From the NCBI GenBank assembly GCA_028641055.1, contig CM054060.1, forward strand, positions 159,900,322-159,964,321: DNA of 64,000 nt, written 5' to 3'. Position numbers and translations under genes: made by a program. The notes under the pieces are model-generated. The model was not told the origin of the DNA and did no database searches. It saw nothing but the letters and a program-made list of their open reading frames with translations. How positions within the stretch are numbered: position 1 is the first letter of the stretch; every line of letters begins with the position of its first letter. This stretch comes from Alopecurus myosuroides. Its lineage: Eukaryota > Streptophyta > Magnoliopsida > Poales > Poaceae. Positions 34,142-45,896 of this stretch are shown piece by piece.

Positions 34142-37100
34142 TGTAGAGGCCCCAAACCGGAAGGTTCAGAACCCCTCATATGCATTCATTCACAATCCCA
34201 GAATAACCAGTTGTGAACAACATAAGTAGTTGGCATACAGAATACATCATCCATTACACGAATATTAGAGTCTTACATAAATGGTCACATGACCAAGTTC
34301 TTGATAACTGTCACACAGGACAGACATTCAAAATAAAAACAGCGGAAGACGACAAGCATAGCGTAGTAGAACCCAAGTCACGCCTCATCCTACAGGCTGC
34401 TGACTGGGAGACGATCCTAACTCGCAGGGCCATCAGTGTAGAACTCCTCCTCATAGAACTCCTCCTGGGGTGGCTCCTCATAGTCTGATAAGTAGATACC
34501 AGGGGCGAAACCAAATGAGTACATTTGAATGTACTCAACAAGACATCCTTTATAAGCTTACAATTATGCATACATGCTTATTTGGTGGAGTGGGTAGGCC
34601 ATACATAAGGTTCAGCTACCCATGACAGATAAAAGATTTACCATGGTTGATTCTTCAAGTTTCTTTCTTAGTGAAAAATCCTTTAAAATAATGTAGTTTT
34701 TCTCTCGTAGATATCACATATCTTGGAGGTTTTTACAAGGCTTTTAGAAAAGAAAGTTTTCTTTTCAGAAACTTTTAGTAATAGTTTCCTTCTCATCAGT
34801 ATCTCGCTGATACCAAGTCATTCCTCCATAGTACCTCTCAGGTACAAGGCCGTCCTTCAAAACCTCTTTTGAAAAGTTGACACAATACTAGCTACATGGC
34901 CATTCAACCGTCCATATCCGAGGACGCGGCTATCTCGAAATAGTTTTACTCTGCAGAGGTGTACACATTTCCACTAGATCCAGAATCCGCCATGAAACAA
35001 CCATGGACTGTCCTCAACCTATGAGAACATCAGATAACTGATCTTGACTATCCACTATGTACAAGCTAGTACATGACTATCTCTTCAATTGGGGTTCCCC
35101 CTCCCCGGCAAGCCGTGTCACACACCGCCCAGACAGGAGACCCAACTGCTGCATCTGGAGGGAAAATTAATCCCACACTTTAGATGTCCCGTATGCCCAC
35201 TCCTAGCGACACTTCGGTTCGGAGGATCCAATCCTCTATAGCACTTGAGATAGCTCACACACTAACCATAACAAGTTTTTAATCAAGCCCCTACCCATAT
35301 TGGGGTAAAGTGGCAGTACGATAATGGTTGTCCAGCGAAGACTAGGTTATGTGTCTTTTGTAAACATTTCTCAAAAATCTCCCATCATGACATCCTTCCG
35401 GTAGACAGGGTCTCACCCTTCCTCCGGAGTTTTTCTTCCATAAGGTAATTGTTTACAAAAACACATTTTATGTAGTTCATTTAAGAACTCAAATTTTCAG
35501 TTGGTGAATGGTATGTATATACCATTTAGTGGCTAAGGGCTTGGCAATACCAAGTTGACTATTAATATGATTCCTTCTTCTAATAATATTAATAGTAGTA
35601 GTATTCACAACAAAAATAGTTTTGAGAATATAGTTTTGTGAAAACTTCAGAAGTGAAAAGCATGCATGATATATAATGATAAGTATTTATTCAGCAAGCA
35701 TTAGGATGGCTTGCCTTGGTACAAGTGATGGTCCTGGTCCTGAAAGTAACAGGAGTTGCAATACCCCTCTTCAGCAAATCCTTCCTCCTCGTTTTCTAAC
35801 GTCGTAAACAGAAATAAAGGCACACTTTCAGAGCCAACCAAGACAAACAATGCTACAAGTGATACATACAGCAAACAATTAAAATGTAGCACTCAAGTCA
35901 TTCAATTATCCCTTAAGAAAATTGACATGAAAACCACAGTGGGAAAATCTGCTTTTTCCTAGTGTTTATGTGTGGTCAAACTTTATGATTTTAAGTCAAT
36001 AGCATCATGGACCAGTGGGGTAAAACACATGTTACTAGACAGTAGGGTGTCACATAAAACACAATTTTATGTCTAAAAACTTCCCCAATATTCTCGATGG
36101 CAAGTACAAATAATAAGCTAAATTATGCAAGTGGTGAAAAAGGCTCATGACAACAAGTCAAGCTCATTTTCCACCATGATAAAAAAATACCAGTGGGTGT
36201 TCCACTAGCATAATGCTCATAAAGAGGTTAATAAGCCTCTGGTCACATTTCTAAAAATGCTCAAAACAAACAAACTAGCCCCACAAACTCCTACTCATAC
36301 TAGTAGAAACTTGGGAAAAATACTAGACTAGTTTATACTTCACTTGTTAATTTTAGGTACAAGTGTGCAAAGTAACAGAGGTAAAATACTCCTATAATCA
36401 GTACCAAAGTGCTACTGGATCCTCCAAAACAAAATAATAAGTCTAGCTATTAACCAAGGAAAGACTAGACTACAAATGCTACACATGTGAGGGAATTAAA
36501 TCTAGGCACCCAAATGTTACTCAAACAATTTCTAATACTTAAGGGAAAAAATTATCAGAGGTGAAAACACAAGGATAACAATGCCACAAGGACATTTCAT
36601 CCTCTGTTTTCAACCACCAAGAATCATATTTTTCCCTAGTGGAAAACAAGACAAAAAGCATGCATGAATAATCTAGTATGAAATCTAGACCTTAAGCCTT
36701 GCTATTTAAATCTACTTCAAACACAAGCACCAAGTAACCAGAGGTGCTGTAACCAAAATGACAGTACCAAAATGGTACTGGTTCCATGAAAATTAATCTA
36801 GCAAAAAGGCCTAATACACATCTAAAAATCTACTCAAAAACCTAGATAGAAATTAAGCTATGAGCAAGATCTATGCATGGAAAAATAATTCTAAAAAATC
36901 TACCACTCAAACCATTCATTCTAACATGTTCATAAAACTTGTAAACATCATTACTACACTAGAAAACAACATTACAAGCAAGAACACATCATGTGCACAT
37001 CACAAAATGAACATATAAAACAAGATCTAGGAATTAAAAATTAGGCAGAAAAGTACCAAAACTTGTTCTGTCTCCCTAATTTTTCTATGGCTCCAAAAAT

Positions 37101-39309
37101 TAAATCCTTCTAGGATGTGATAGTCCTTAACAATACAAAGCCTCTCCAATTGGTCCCACTCAAAAATAATGTCCCAAACTCCCCCTAAAAATCCTGGAAT
37201 AGCTCACAGATGTTTCACCAAAATGGATGGAATTTCCAAATGGTAACTCACCTTGGTTCAAACTAAAATTCTACTGGTAGGTATTTACAAGGGCTTTCCA
37301 AAACAGTTGAGTTTGCTCAAAAATGATTTGTATTTTTGAAGTTCTATTCATTTCCATTTTAAGGGTACTGTCTGGCAAACTAGCTATAAACAAATAACTA
37401 AAAGTCAAAACATTATTCTGCCAAAGGGAGGTGGTTGTGATTTTGTATGGCTACATGTACAAAAATTGGCAAAGCCAAATAAAATCGTTTGCTAACTTTC
37501 CTAGGCCAAAAGCTAACAGGTATCTTTCTGCCAGAATAATTCAATTTTTAAAAAATAACAGGGACAAGCCCAGATGGGCCAGATCTGCCGCGCCCAGCCC
37601 AACTAGCGCCTAGGCTAGCCCAGCTGCGCGCGCGCGGGGGCGGAGGGCGCGGGAAACGCCCGTTTAAGCGTGGCCGTTGATCTTGCGATCAACGGTCCGC
37701 GTTATATCTTCTTCCTCTGGCCTAACGCGACAGAACCGACGTCGAACACCTCACCGGCGTGCACGGGGCGAGCGGGGTTCTCACCTAGGGCGGCTATGGA
37801 GCGGCGCGTGGTGGCGGTGGGGTCGTGGGGTGCTGGTGGCGCGGTGGTGGCGGTGTTCATTTCCTCCCCGGCGAGCTCCTCTCTGTGACGGCGCGGCGGA
37901 CACGGCGGCGATGGCGCGGGCCTTCCTGCAAGCGAAAGGACCGTGGGGGATGTCAGGGAGGTGGCCAGGGTTACGGGAAACTCGCGCGTGAAAAAATGAC
38001 GAGCCCTCACTCACGGGTTTGTTCGATTGACTTCGATGGATCCTGCGGTGGCCGGCGGCGAAAATTAGCTCGTGCCGCTCGCACACGGCGAGGCACGGCT
38101 AGTTCTTTCGTGGGTGGGGAAGTGGATGGTGGTGGAGTGCCGTGGCGAAACGGCAAGCCCTCGGAGGCTTTGTAGGCACGGGCCCGTGTGGTGTGCTCTC
38201 GGGTGGCATGTGCGTGTGCACGTTGGCACGCAGAGGGAAGGGGGGGCCGTTTCCCTCGTGTTCTCTCGAGCCAGGGGCGGTGCCAAAGTCACTAGTCACC
38301 ACAGTGGGCTAGGGTAGAGAGGCATGAGGGTTTTTTTTGGCAATGCCACTTGCACACCCCCCCTCTACTCGAGCCCTAGTTTCCCTCCTCTTTTCTTCCT
38401 TGCTAAGGCATGTCTCGAGCCAACAAGCACATGGGGTTACAGAGGGATCCAAGGCAATCACATTAGACACCAATTTTATTTAAAACTATGAAGAATTGGC
38501 AGAGAAACAAATCTCCAAAGTTTGGTTCAAAAACAGTTTTGAGAAAATTCCGAAAAAGACTTAGTGAAATTTTCACTAAGTGTTGGAAAAACAGAGTTTT
38601 GAAGCAAAAGTTTGCTTCTGTTTGAAAGGGCAATTGAACTTGGATTTTGTAAATTCAAGTTGGTAATTGTTCTATGTACTTTCTAGTTTGAGAAAACAAC
38701 AAGTACACAAGAATTTGAGTTGGCTAACCTTCTGAAAACAACTGTCCAAAAAGCTATGTTTCTGTTTTTCCAAAAAGAAATGGTTTTGCAATATTTTTAT
38801 ACTAGGAAAACAATCATGGATTAGATTGTTTTCCAAGTTCTAAATTTAAACCAGTGGCATTTAGTTGTATTAAATAACATGGTAAACCATAATACAACAA
38901 GAAAACAACAAATCAAAAATGTTTACCTCCTGAAAACAAGTGTGGAAAACAGCTAGTTCTGTTGTTTTTCTGCTAAATGTTTAAATAGGAAATAAATTCC
39001 CAAAGCTATTTAAATCCAAACCAAAGTGTTTCCTTGGTCAAGGCATGACTAAATAATCCTATCATGAGTGAATCAAGCATTCCCCAAACTTTGAGAAGAA
39101 AATTCTTAGGGTTTCCAGTTGAAAAACATCAGGCAGGAAATAATCAATCATCAGGGAAAATCCTCAAATGAGTGAAAAGAAACACACCACTTATATTGCA
39201 TAGATAAACATGACTACACAAACATGTTGTCCACTTAATTGTCTTACAAAAGTCTTAAGATGCTTGCTAATATACTATTAAACAAGTGCTTAAAAACAGG
39301 GGTGTTACA
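34142..39309 (-). repeat. 5' LTR of Tekay F, 5168 bp
   Basis: Same termini as the other copy (TGTAACACCCC at 39309, CCTCTACA at 34142). It includes a 984-bp segment (36010-36993) absent from the 3' LTR. GC-rich block at 37590-38320. Promoter and poly(A) sites must lie here but I could not assign them with confidence. Confidence 0.95.
36010..36993. other. 984-bp segment present in only one F LTR
   Basis: The 5' LTR reads CATCATG at 36003-36009 and again at 36987-36993; the 3' LTR has one CATCATG (near 25667-25673) at the junction. The segment has no terminal inverted repeats and its composition is like the LTR around it. A deletion between short direct repeats in the 3' LTR explains it best. 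Confidence 0.85.
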
Positions 39310-42178
39310 CTCCCACCATCCATCAAAACTTTCTTCAGTTCGTAGCCATTGACCTGTGGCGCTACCACCAAAGCTAGCACACCCGGATGTTCTATTGCTT
39401 CCAGGTGATCTCTCCTGCTCCATGTTACCTCTTGATCTGACCATCTCAGGTATCTTGGGACACCCGAGGAAACCGAGTTTACCGCTCTCTTGAGCACCTT
39501 TCTCTCCCTTTTGGAGGTCACAGTGGTGTGGACATGGTATTTCCCTAATTGTTTTGGATTAGCCTGGAAGCCACCCGCACCACCCTGGTTATTACCCGGA
39601 TTACCGCCTCCTGCGTTGCCAGCGGGGGGGTGGTCCGTTGCCCGGGTTTCCACCCAGACCCGGTCCCCCTCCCCGACCTGCGCCTCGTAGGGCTTTCTGT
39701 ATCTCCTCGTTTTTCCACCTCTGTAAGTCCACGCATTGCTCCAATGATTGATTAGCCGGCTTGCCATTCCTACTATGACGCGGGCAAGGCATCATGAAGG
39801 CTTCTATGTGGTTAGCCGGCCGTGGTGGTCCTTGATAATTGCCTCCTCCATTGAAGTTTCCATCTACCCTAGGCCTTGGGAATCCGGCCTCGGTATTGGC
39901 GACTAACTCGGAGTTTCCCTCGTACGGACGTTTATGCTGGTTGTTTCCGTTACCACCTCCATTATTACCCGGCGTGGCGCTGTTGCCGGGTTTTCCATTA
40001 CTGCTCATGGTAGCCTTCCCTTTCTTTTCCTCTATGTCCTCTTCCGTGGTATCAGTGGAGGCATGCTTGTTGCACGCGTCCATTAATTCCCCCATAGTGA
40101 TTTCCGACACATGCCTACTGGATTTCATGCGCACCAATTTTTGCACCAAAGGCGTGTATCTGCATGTCTTTGCCATAGCTTGTATTGCATCTTTCGGTTG
40201 AATATCTGTGGAAGAATGAAGTATCTCCATAACCCGGCGTACCCAACTGCGTGACGATTCTCCTTTTCTTTGGATACACCTGTCCAAGTCGTCGACTGTG
40301 TATAGTTTCCTGCATGTTCCATAAAAATGTTTGATGAAAGCCGATTTTAACTCACTCCATGAATTGATGGATTTTTCAGGCAGGTTGTTGAACCATAATT
40401 TTGCTGCTCCTTCAGACATCATAAGATACATAAACTTGGCTTGGAGTTTTTCTGATGCATTGCGAATAGACATCGCCATCTCATAACTACTCAACCAGGT
40501 CTCAGGATCCATGGTTGGCTCATAATTGATAACTTTACCCGGTTCCTTGAATTTATCCGGGTATGGCTCAGCTCTGATGGCATCTGACATGCACTTCGGC
40601 CCGGCTAAATTTGTCAGTACCGGTCTTGCGCGGGAAACATGAGATTCGGCGGGCGCCGCAGGGGGTACGCCACCTGCTGGCCCTTGCACCGCAGACCCGG
40701 CCATACGCCTTGCCCGAGAACTATCGACAATTGCTTGTGCCGCCGAGACCGCGGGGACCGCTGGCCTGTGAGGAGGAGGCGACATTTGCTGCTGCTCTGC
40801 CCTCCGTCGCGCCGAGCTTGATTGAATATTCCTCGTATTTCCGGGTTGCCGGCTGACATACGGCGTCCCATGTAAACCGCTCCTGTTGTCCGGGTAATTA
40901 ACCTGCTGAGCAACTGCGGTCTGCAACATCTCTATAGCTCGCCGGGTCTCAATCGCTTGGGGCGACTCTCCTAATGGAATACGGTCGAGCGCCAAAGTCG
41001 CAGCGTACACGTTATCCATGGGATTGTTGAAGTAACCCGGGGGGTGTGAAATCGTGATGGTGGTGGCGCCGCATTGCCTTCAGGGGTCCCGGCGGGTAAC
41101 GCGGGTAACCCGGCTGGTACGTTGGCCGGCTGTCCCCCGAGCGTTGCTCCCTGATGCCCAGTTCCCTAATTCACACCCGGAATCGGCTGATCTTGGGGTG
41201 TAATAAACAGCGTGGATGGCTGTAGGTTTCCACCTGCCGCCGGTAGCCTCGTCTGATGCCTCTGATTATATATCCTAGTTGTTTGAGCCTGAATACGATC
41301 CTCCAATTCTTCCAACTCACGCTGGCGTGCGGCCATTCCTTGCCTCTCAGCTTCTACTTCCCTTCTTTGTTGTTCCAATGCCCGGCGGCTACATCTAGAT
41401 CTCGGGCACGCGCTGATGCGTTTTCTGGGGTTATCACTGTTGCCAATACTGTGGGGTCCAAGATCAGATTATTGCTAAACAGAGCCGGGTTTTGTGGATG
41501 TGATGTTCCTGCTCCTGCTTCTCTGTTTGCCATAAATCCGAACGTGTTCCTGAGATGGGCATTTTCCCCTGTCTCGCTGGTAACCGATGCCGGCTCACCA
41601 TCAACCCGTGCTATGACCGGGTTTCCGTTAGCCAGTGTTCGTTGCTGGGCCAGCGCTTGCGCCGCACCAGTCGCGGCTGCCGACACATCACCCTGATTAA
41701 GATTTATTGCAGGGGCTGTATAGACCACGACTCGACGCGCAATGCCTGGTGAAGACTCGCATTCTTCCTCTTCGTTGCTATCTTCTTCATACCGATCTTC
41801 GAGCAGATGCAAGATAGATTTGGTGTCATCTTCTCCAATAAACCGGCCACGCGGGGTCCATACCGGCTCCTCCGGCGGTTCCCTCTTCGTGGTGGGTTCC
41901 TTCTCCGGCTCTGTTGTCCCGACCGACTCTTCTCCGTCCGATTGAACACAGGTATCGTCCCCTGACACAGAATCATACTCATTATGGTCAGAAGCAAAAC
42001 CAGACGCACGTACCATGCCGACGAAGACGTTGACCCGGCCGATCGTGATTACAAATTTGGTTTCCAGCTCATCCGACTCTGACCCCCAGCCAAAGTCGCC
42101 TACAATCTTCTCTCCTTCGGGGTTGGTGACGATCTCGCCGATTACGAGGTTCTTCATGCTTTCCCGAGCTTCTCCCAT
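39310..42178 (-). pseudogene. gag: E Gag and protease N-terminal part, frameshifted and split by F
   Basis: Starts at the ATG at 42178 (MGEARESMKN), 22 bases inside the PBS. The first frame (42178-41354) is acidic and low in recognisable motifs. A frameshift near 41370 gives a coiled-coil piece (QQRREVEAERQGMAARQREL), and another break between 41166 and 41019 leads to the capsid region: MDPETWLSSYEMAMSI, AAKLWFNNLPEKSINSW and FIKHFYGTCRKLYTVDDL. A one-base loss in a run of seven G (39624-39630) shifts into the protease frame, ending in KKVLMDGGS where F is inserted. Together with the pol part at 23805 this places F in the protease active site. Packages RNA in intact relatives; not functional here. 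Confidence 0.87.
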
Positions 42179-42199
42179 GACGTAAACACCTTTGGACGT

Positions 42200-42219
42200 G
42201 AGCCCCACGGTGGGCGCCA
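42200..42219 (-). other. Primer binding site of E (tRNA-Lys type)
   Basis: Minus strand begins TGGCGCCCACCGTGGGGC. This matches the complement of the 3' end of plant tRNA-Lys(CUU) as I remember it (ending GGTGGGCGCCA). It lies two bases inside the LTR end at 42222. Confidence 0.85.
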
Positions 42220-42221
42220 AC

Positions 42222-42674
42222 TGTCGCGGGATCTTCACGGCAGACGTTACCGGGGGTAACTTAGATTGGGGTGAATCGACTCTGGTGTTTGGGAGAGAGT
42301 TTAGCTCAGAGGAAATCATGTCAACTAGCAATCTAGGGTTCCTGGCTATAATGTCGCTGAAACTCCAATCTGGGGTTACAAGCTCGAATCCTTCTCTTTC
42401 TCTCAAAACTCAAGAGCCTGGTCTCTTTGCCCTAGAAGCCAGTTTATATAACACCCGACTTCCTAACTTTTCATACAAGGTACTTTCCAGAATCCCACTC
42501 AGGATCCGCGCATAACCCTAAATCCCCTACCGTGACCCCCAAGGTACGAGTTACAAGGCCCGCGCTCCCTTTCAGGTCTTCTAGAACTTCCTTCCTCTTG
42601 GGCCGGGTCTCGCACAATCTCTCTTGGCCGGGTCTCGCCCAGACATGGGCCTACCGGGTTATCATCCCCCAACA
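42222..42674 (-). repeat. 5' LTR of Retand E, 453 bp
   Basis: Termini TGTTGGGGGATGATAACC at 42674 and AAGATCCCGCGACA at 42222. It carries a 24-base tandem duplication around 42603-42645 (CCGGGTCTCGC twice) that is single in the 3' LTR. Confidence 0.93.
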
Positions 42675-43163
42675 AGAACCTTAATTACCAGTAGTTTCCC
42701 TTGAGGCCCCACTGCAAACGGGCTGGTGAGACAAAAGATGTTTTGCAAGTTTCTCATTGAGAGCACGTATGACTATATTGGAACACATGCCTATGGTTTT
42801 CCTAGAAGGAAGCTTTATTATTATCTATTTGCAATTCCCATGTTTTGATTATTATATGAACTATCTTATACATGCAACGCCCGTTCATCCATCCCTATGC
42901 CTAAATTACGTTAATCCTGCTGTTTCCCGCAAATGTTACTGCTGTTACTATTTTACTCCTGCTGTTATTTTACTACTACTGCTGCTACAAAACTGTTACC
43001 ACTGATAAATTGTTGCGAGCAAGTCTACTTTCAGGTGCAGCTAAACTGACAACTCATCTGTTAAGGCTTATAAATATCTTTGGCTCCCCTTGTGTCGAAT
43101 CAATAAATTTGGGGTTTACTTCCCTCGAAGACTGTTGCGATTCCCTATACTTGTGGGTTATCA
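42675..43163 (+). repeat. 5' LTR of Athila A, second segment
   Basis: Begins with the repeated target AGAAC and continues the LTR interrupted at 14232 (CTTAATTACCAGTAGTTTCCC), ending CTTGTGGGTTATCA. It matches 52390-52879 of the 3' LTR. Confidence 0.9.
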
Positions 43164-43174
43164 AGAATATTTTC

Positions 43175-43192
43175 TGGCGCCGTTGCCGGGGA
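43175..43192 (+). other. Primer binding site of A (tRNA-Asp)
   Basis: TGGCGCCGTTGCCGGGGA, perfect 18-base tRNA-Asp complement, 11 bases after the LTR end. Confidence 0.93.
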
Positions 43193-43251
43193 GCATAGCT
43201 TTATTTAGTTGCTAACTTGAATGTGATATTGTTCGCTGCAAGCCTTTCATC

Positions 43252-45190
43252 ATGGGTAAAACTAGTGATGGAAAAGTCTCTATATTATCATCCACTACAA
43301 GGAGAGGTACAACTCTGAACACCTCTGTTACTCTTGATTCACCATCTGTACTGAGTAAGCTCCTTACACCACCACATGCTACACACACTGTTAGTTCTAC
43401 TGAGTCTGAAAATGCTTCTGATACTTTTGATGATGCTTCTAGTGTGCTTGATGATACTGGTTCACTAGGTCTTTTCCTAGATGCTACAATTGCTAGAGCT
43501 AAACAAATTGAAAACACTGAAATTCCTGTTGAAAATGTTGGTACACCTGTTAATTCATTTGAGTCTAGGGATATTCCTAGTGATGATCTTGAGGAAACCT
43601 ACATTGAACTTAATGATGACTTTATCGAGGAAGTTCAAGCTACTACTAGTGCAAGTGCTCTTAAGAGTCTTCTTGCAAGACATGCTGTTAAATATAAATC
43701 TTCTCCTTTGCGACATCTCCCATACACATTAAAGATAAGGATTATGATTTCTCTCTAGATTTATCTTATATATCTATTATTGAGAAATAACCCTTTTGTG
43801 GTACTGAAAGTAAAAGTGCTATGAAACATATGAATGAGCTTTAATCTTTGAGTAGTTTTTTTCCGATGATACTAAGTTACACACTTACTTTGTTACCAAG
43901 ATCTTCTGTTTCTCTTTGAAAGATGAAGCTAAATTTTGGTTTAACAATTTGTCACCTAGATCTATTGATAGTCCTATGGGTTTGGTTAATGCTTTCTTTC
44001 AAAAATATTTTTCTGCTAGTGCTCAACATGCTGCTTTGCAGAATATCTTTTACTTTAAGCAAATTGAAGGAGAGAATCTTGGTCAAGGTTTTATTCTTTA
44101 ATAAGAGCTAGCCCTGGCAATCCATTACCTAAAAATGAGCTCCTAGATATATTTTATAATGTACTAACTGTTGAATCTAGGACATACCTGGATAGTTGTG
44201 CTGGTTATGTTTTCAGGAAAAGAACTCCAGAAGAAGCTGAGGAATTATTGGCTAAAATAGCCAAAAATCATGATGATTGGACTATACCTGAGCCTACACC
44301 TACACCAGAGCCAACACCAATACCAACACCTAATAAGAGAGGGATGATTGAATTAAATGATGAAGTGACGAGGGAAGCCAAGAAATCTCTTAAAGAGAGG
44401 GGTATTAAATCCGAAGATGTGAAGAATCTACCACCTATAGAAGAATTATGTAAGCCAATTCCTCATCCATGAACAGTTGAGGTACACTCTCTCCAATATT
44501 TTGGTAATAGAGATATTCCCTATTCTACACCACCTGATCAATGCTTAGATGAATTTGATAATTATGTTCTTAAGCAAGAAAACTTTAATATGAGAGTGCA
44601 ATATCATCTAATGGAAAACTCTAGAGCTAATGATAATTTTCTTGGTATTATTGAGAGAACCTCTAATGATGTTAAAATGCTTGTTAAACATTTCCATATG
44701 GTTCAAACTCAAATTGATCAACTTACTAAAGTGCACAAAGATTTGTTAGCTAATGCTTCTAGAGAAAAACATGTTTGTGCAATAATTACTAGAAGTGGTG
44801 TTTCTACTCAGGATCCCTTGTATCCTGAAGGACATCCTAAAAGAATTGAACAAGATTCTTAACAACCTAAAAACAATAGTTCCCCTTCTAAGAAAAAGAA
44901 GAAGAGACATAAAACTGCTGTAGAATCTCCTGAACCTGCTAAGGATACTAATAGTATATCTATTTCTGATGCTGAAACTGAAAGTGGTAATGACAAAAGT
45001 GATGCTTCTTATAAAGGAGAAACTCAAGTTGAACCTGAAAATAAAACTAAAAGTACAAAGTATACTAAGGAGGATTACATTTCTAATAAACATGGTAATG
45101 AAAGAGAGCCTTGGGTACAGAAAGCAATGCCTTTTCCTAACAAGAAACACAAAACAAAGGAGGAATAACATTATAATAAATTTTGTGAAT
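43252..45190 (+). pseudogene. gag: A Gag remnant, many frame breaks
   Basis: Begins MGKTSDGKVSILSS at 43252, matching the Gag start of element G at 59628. Pieces in different frames follow: 43252-43758, 43916-44101 (DEAKFWFNNLSPRSIDSP, the conserved capsid block), 44248-44472 (proline/threonine-rich then basic) and 44590-44862 (LMENSRANDNFLGIIERTSN, a coiled-coil-like stretch). Then come a lysine-rich segment (KKKKRHKTAVE) and an acidic one. Stops occur near 43788, 44101, 44470 and 44862. Gag would form the particle in autonomous relatives; this copy is dead. Confidence 0.85.
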
Positions 45191-45192
45191 GG

Positions 45193-45896
45193 ATGAAATC
45201 TTTGTTTTTGCAAATTCCTTTGACTGATGCTATTAAACTGCCTCCTTATTCTAAATATATGAAAGATATTGTCTCTAACAAAAGGAAAATTCCTAATGAG
45301 GAAATTTCCACTATGCTTGCTAATTACTCTTTCAATGGCAAGGTTCCAAAGAAGCTTGGAGATCCTGGTATTCCTACTATCCCTTGTTCTATTAAAAATA
45401 ATTATGTTAGAACTGCTTTATGTGACTTGGGAGCAGGAGTTAGTGTTATGCCTTTTCTCTCTATAAGAGGATCTCTCTGGGAAAATTGATACACACTCAT
45501 ATATCTTTCCAAATGGCTGATAAATCTATTGCTATTCCTGTTGGCATATGTGAGAATGTCCCAGTTCAAGTGACTACTAATTGTTTGATATTAACTGACT
45601 TTGTTGTGATGGAAATGCTTGAAGATGATAATATGTCTATTATTATTGGGAGAACTTTTCTTAACACTGCAGGTTCTTTTATTGATTGCAATCAAGGAAA
45701 AGTAACTTTTAATGTTAATGATAAAGATCACATAGTTTATTTTCCCAAGAAGATTGATAGGAGATATGGTCTGGATTCAATTGAAAATACTGAGACCATC
45801 AAGATTAGAGAATTATATTGTCCCATTCCAATGCCACCAAAAGTATATGAAATTATTATGATTGGGACTAGGTCTATCAAGATTGAGGTAACATAA
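45193..45896 (+). pseudogene. A protease, frameshifted
   Basis: Aspartic protease of the Athila type. DEISTMLANYSF-like and PGIPTIPCSIKNNYVRTAL lead to active site CDLGAGVSVMP (45421-45453). A frameshift near 45470-45490 follows, then the second signature IIIGRTFLNTAGSFIDC (45640-45690). Ends at 45896 after CPIPMPPKVYE. G at 61398-62029 is a closer-to-intact relative. RT should follow but does not. Confidence 0.85.

Larger units (their letters stand above)
23806..39309 (-). mobile_element. Element F: complete Tekay chromovirus, apparently intact
   Basis: Flanked by CTCCC at 23801-23805 and 39310-39314, a perfect 5-bp duplication within the protease gene of E. LTRs are 23806-27989 and 34142-39309. 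Sense order, right to left: 5' LTR, tRNA-iMet PBS, orf0, uninterrupted gag-pol, PPT, 3' LTR. LTR copies differ by few substitutions apart from one 984-bp segment, so the insertion is recent relative to its hosts. All cis elements and frames needed for autonomy are present; activity itself cannot be seen. Confidence 0.95.
14233..42674 (-). mobile_element. Element E: Retand (Tat lineage) retrotransposon with antisense gene
   Basis: Flanked by AGAAC at 14228-14232 and 42675-42679, a perfect 5-bp target duplication. LTRs are 14233-14661 and 42222-42674. Without the nested F it is about 12.9 kb. Sense order, right to left: 5' LTR, tRNA-Lys PBS, gag, protease (split by F), RT, RNase H, a second archaeal-type RNase H, integrase, tandem repeats, an antisense spliced gene, 3' LTR. 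The second RNase H and the antisense frame between pol and 3' LTR are hallmarks of the Tat/Retand lineage. Stops and frameshifts in gag, pol and the antisense gene make it non-autonomous now. Confidence 0.92.

Noticed and set aside
36010..36993. Interpretation as a transposon with a 7-bp CATCATG target duplication
   Set aside because: No terminal inverted repeats or known termini; composition like the LTR. Deletion in the other copy is simpler.
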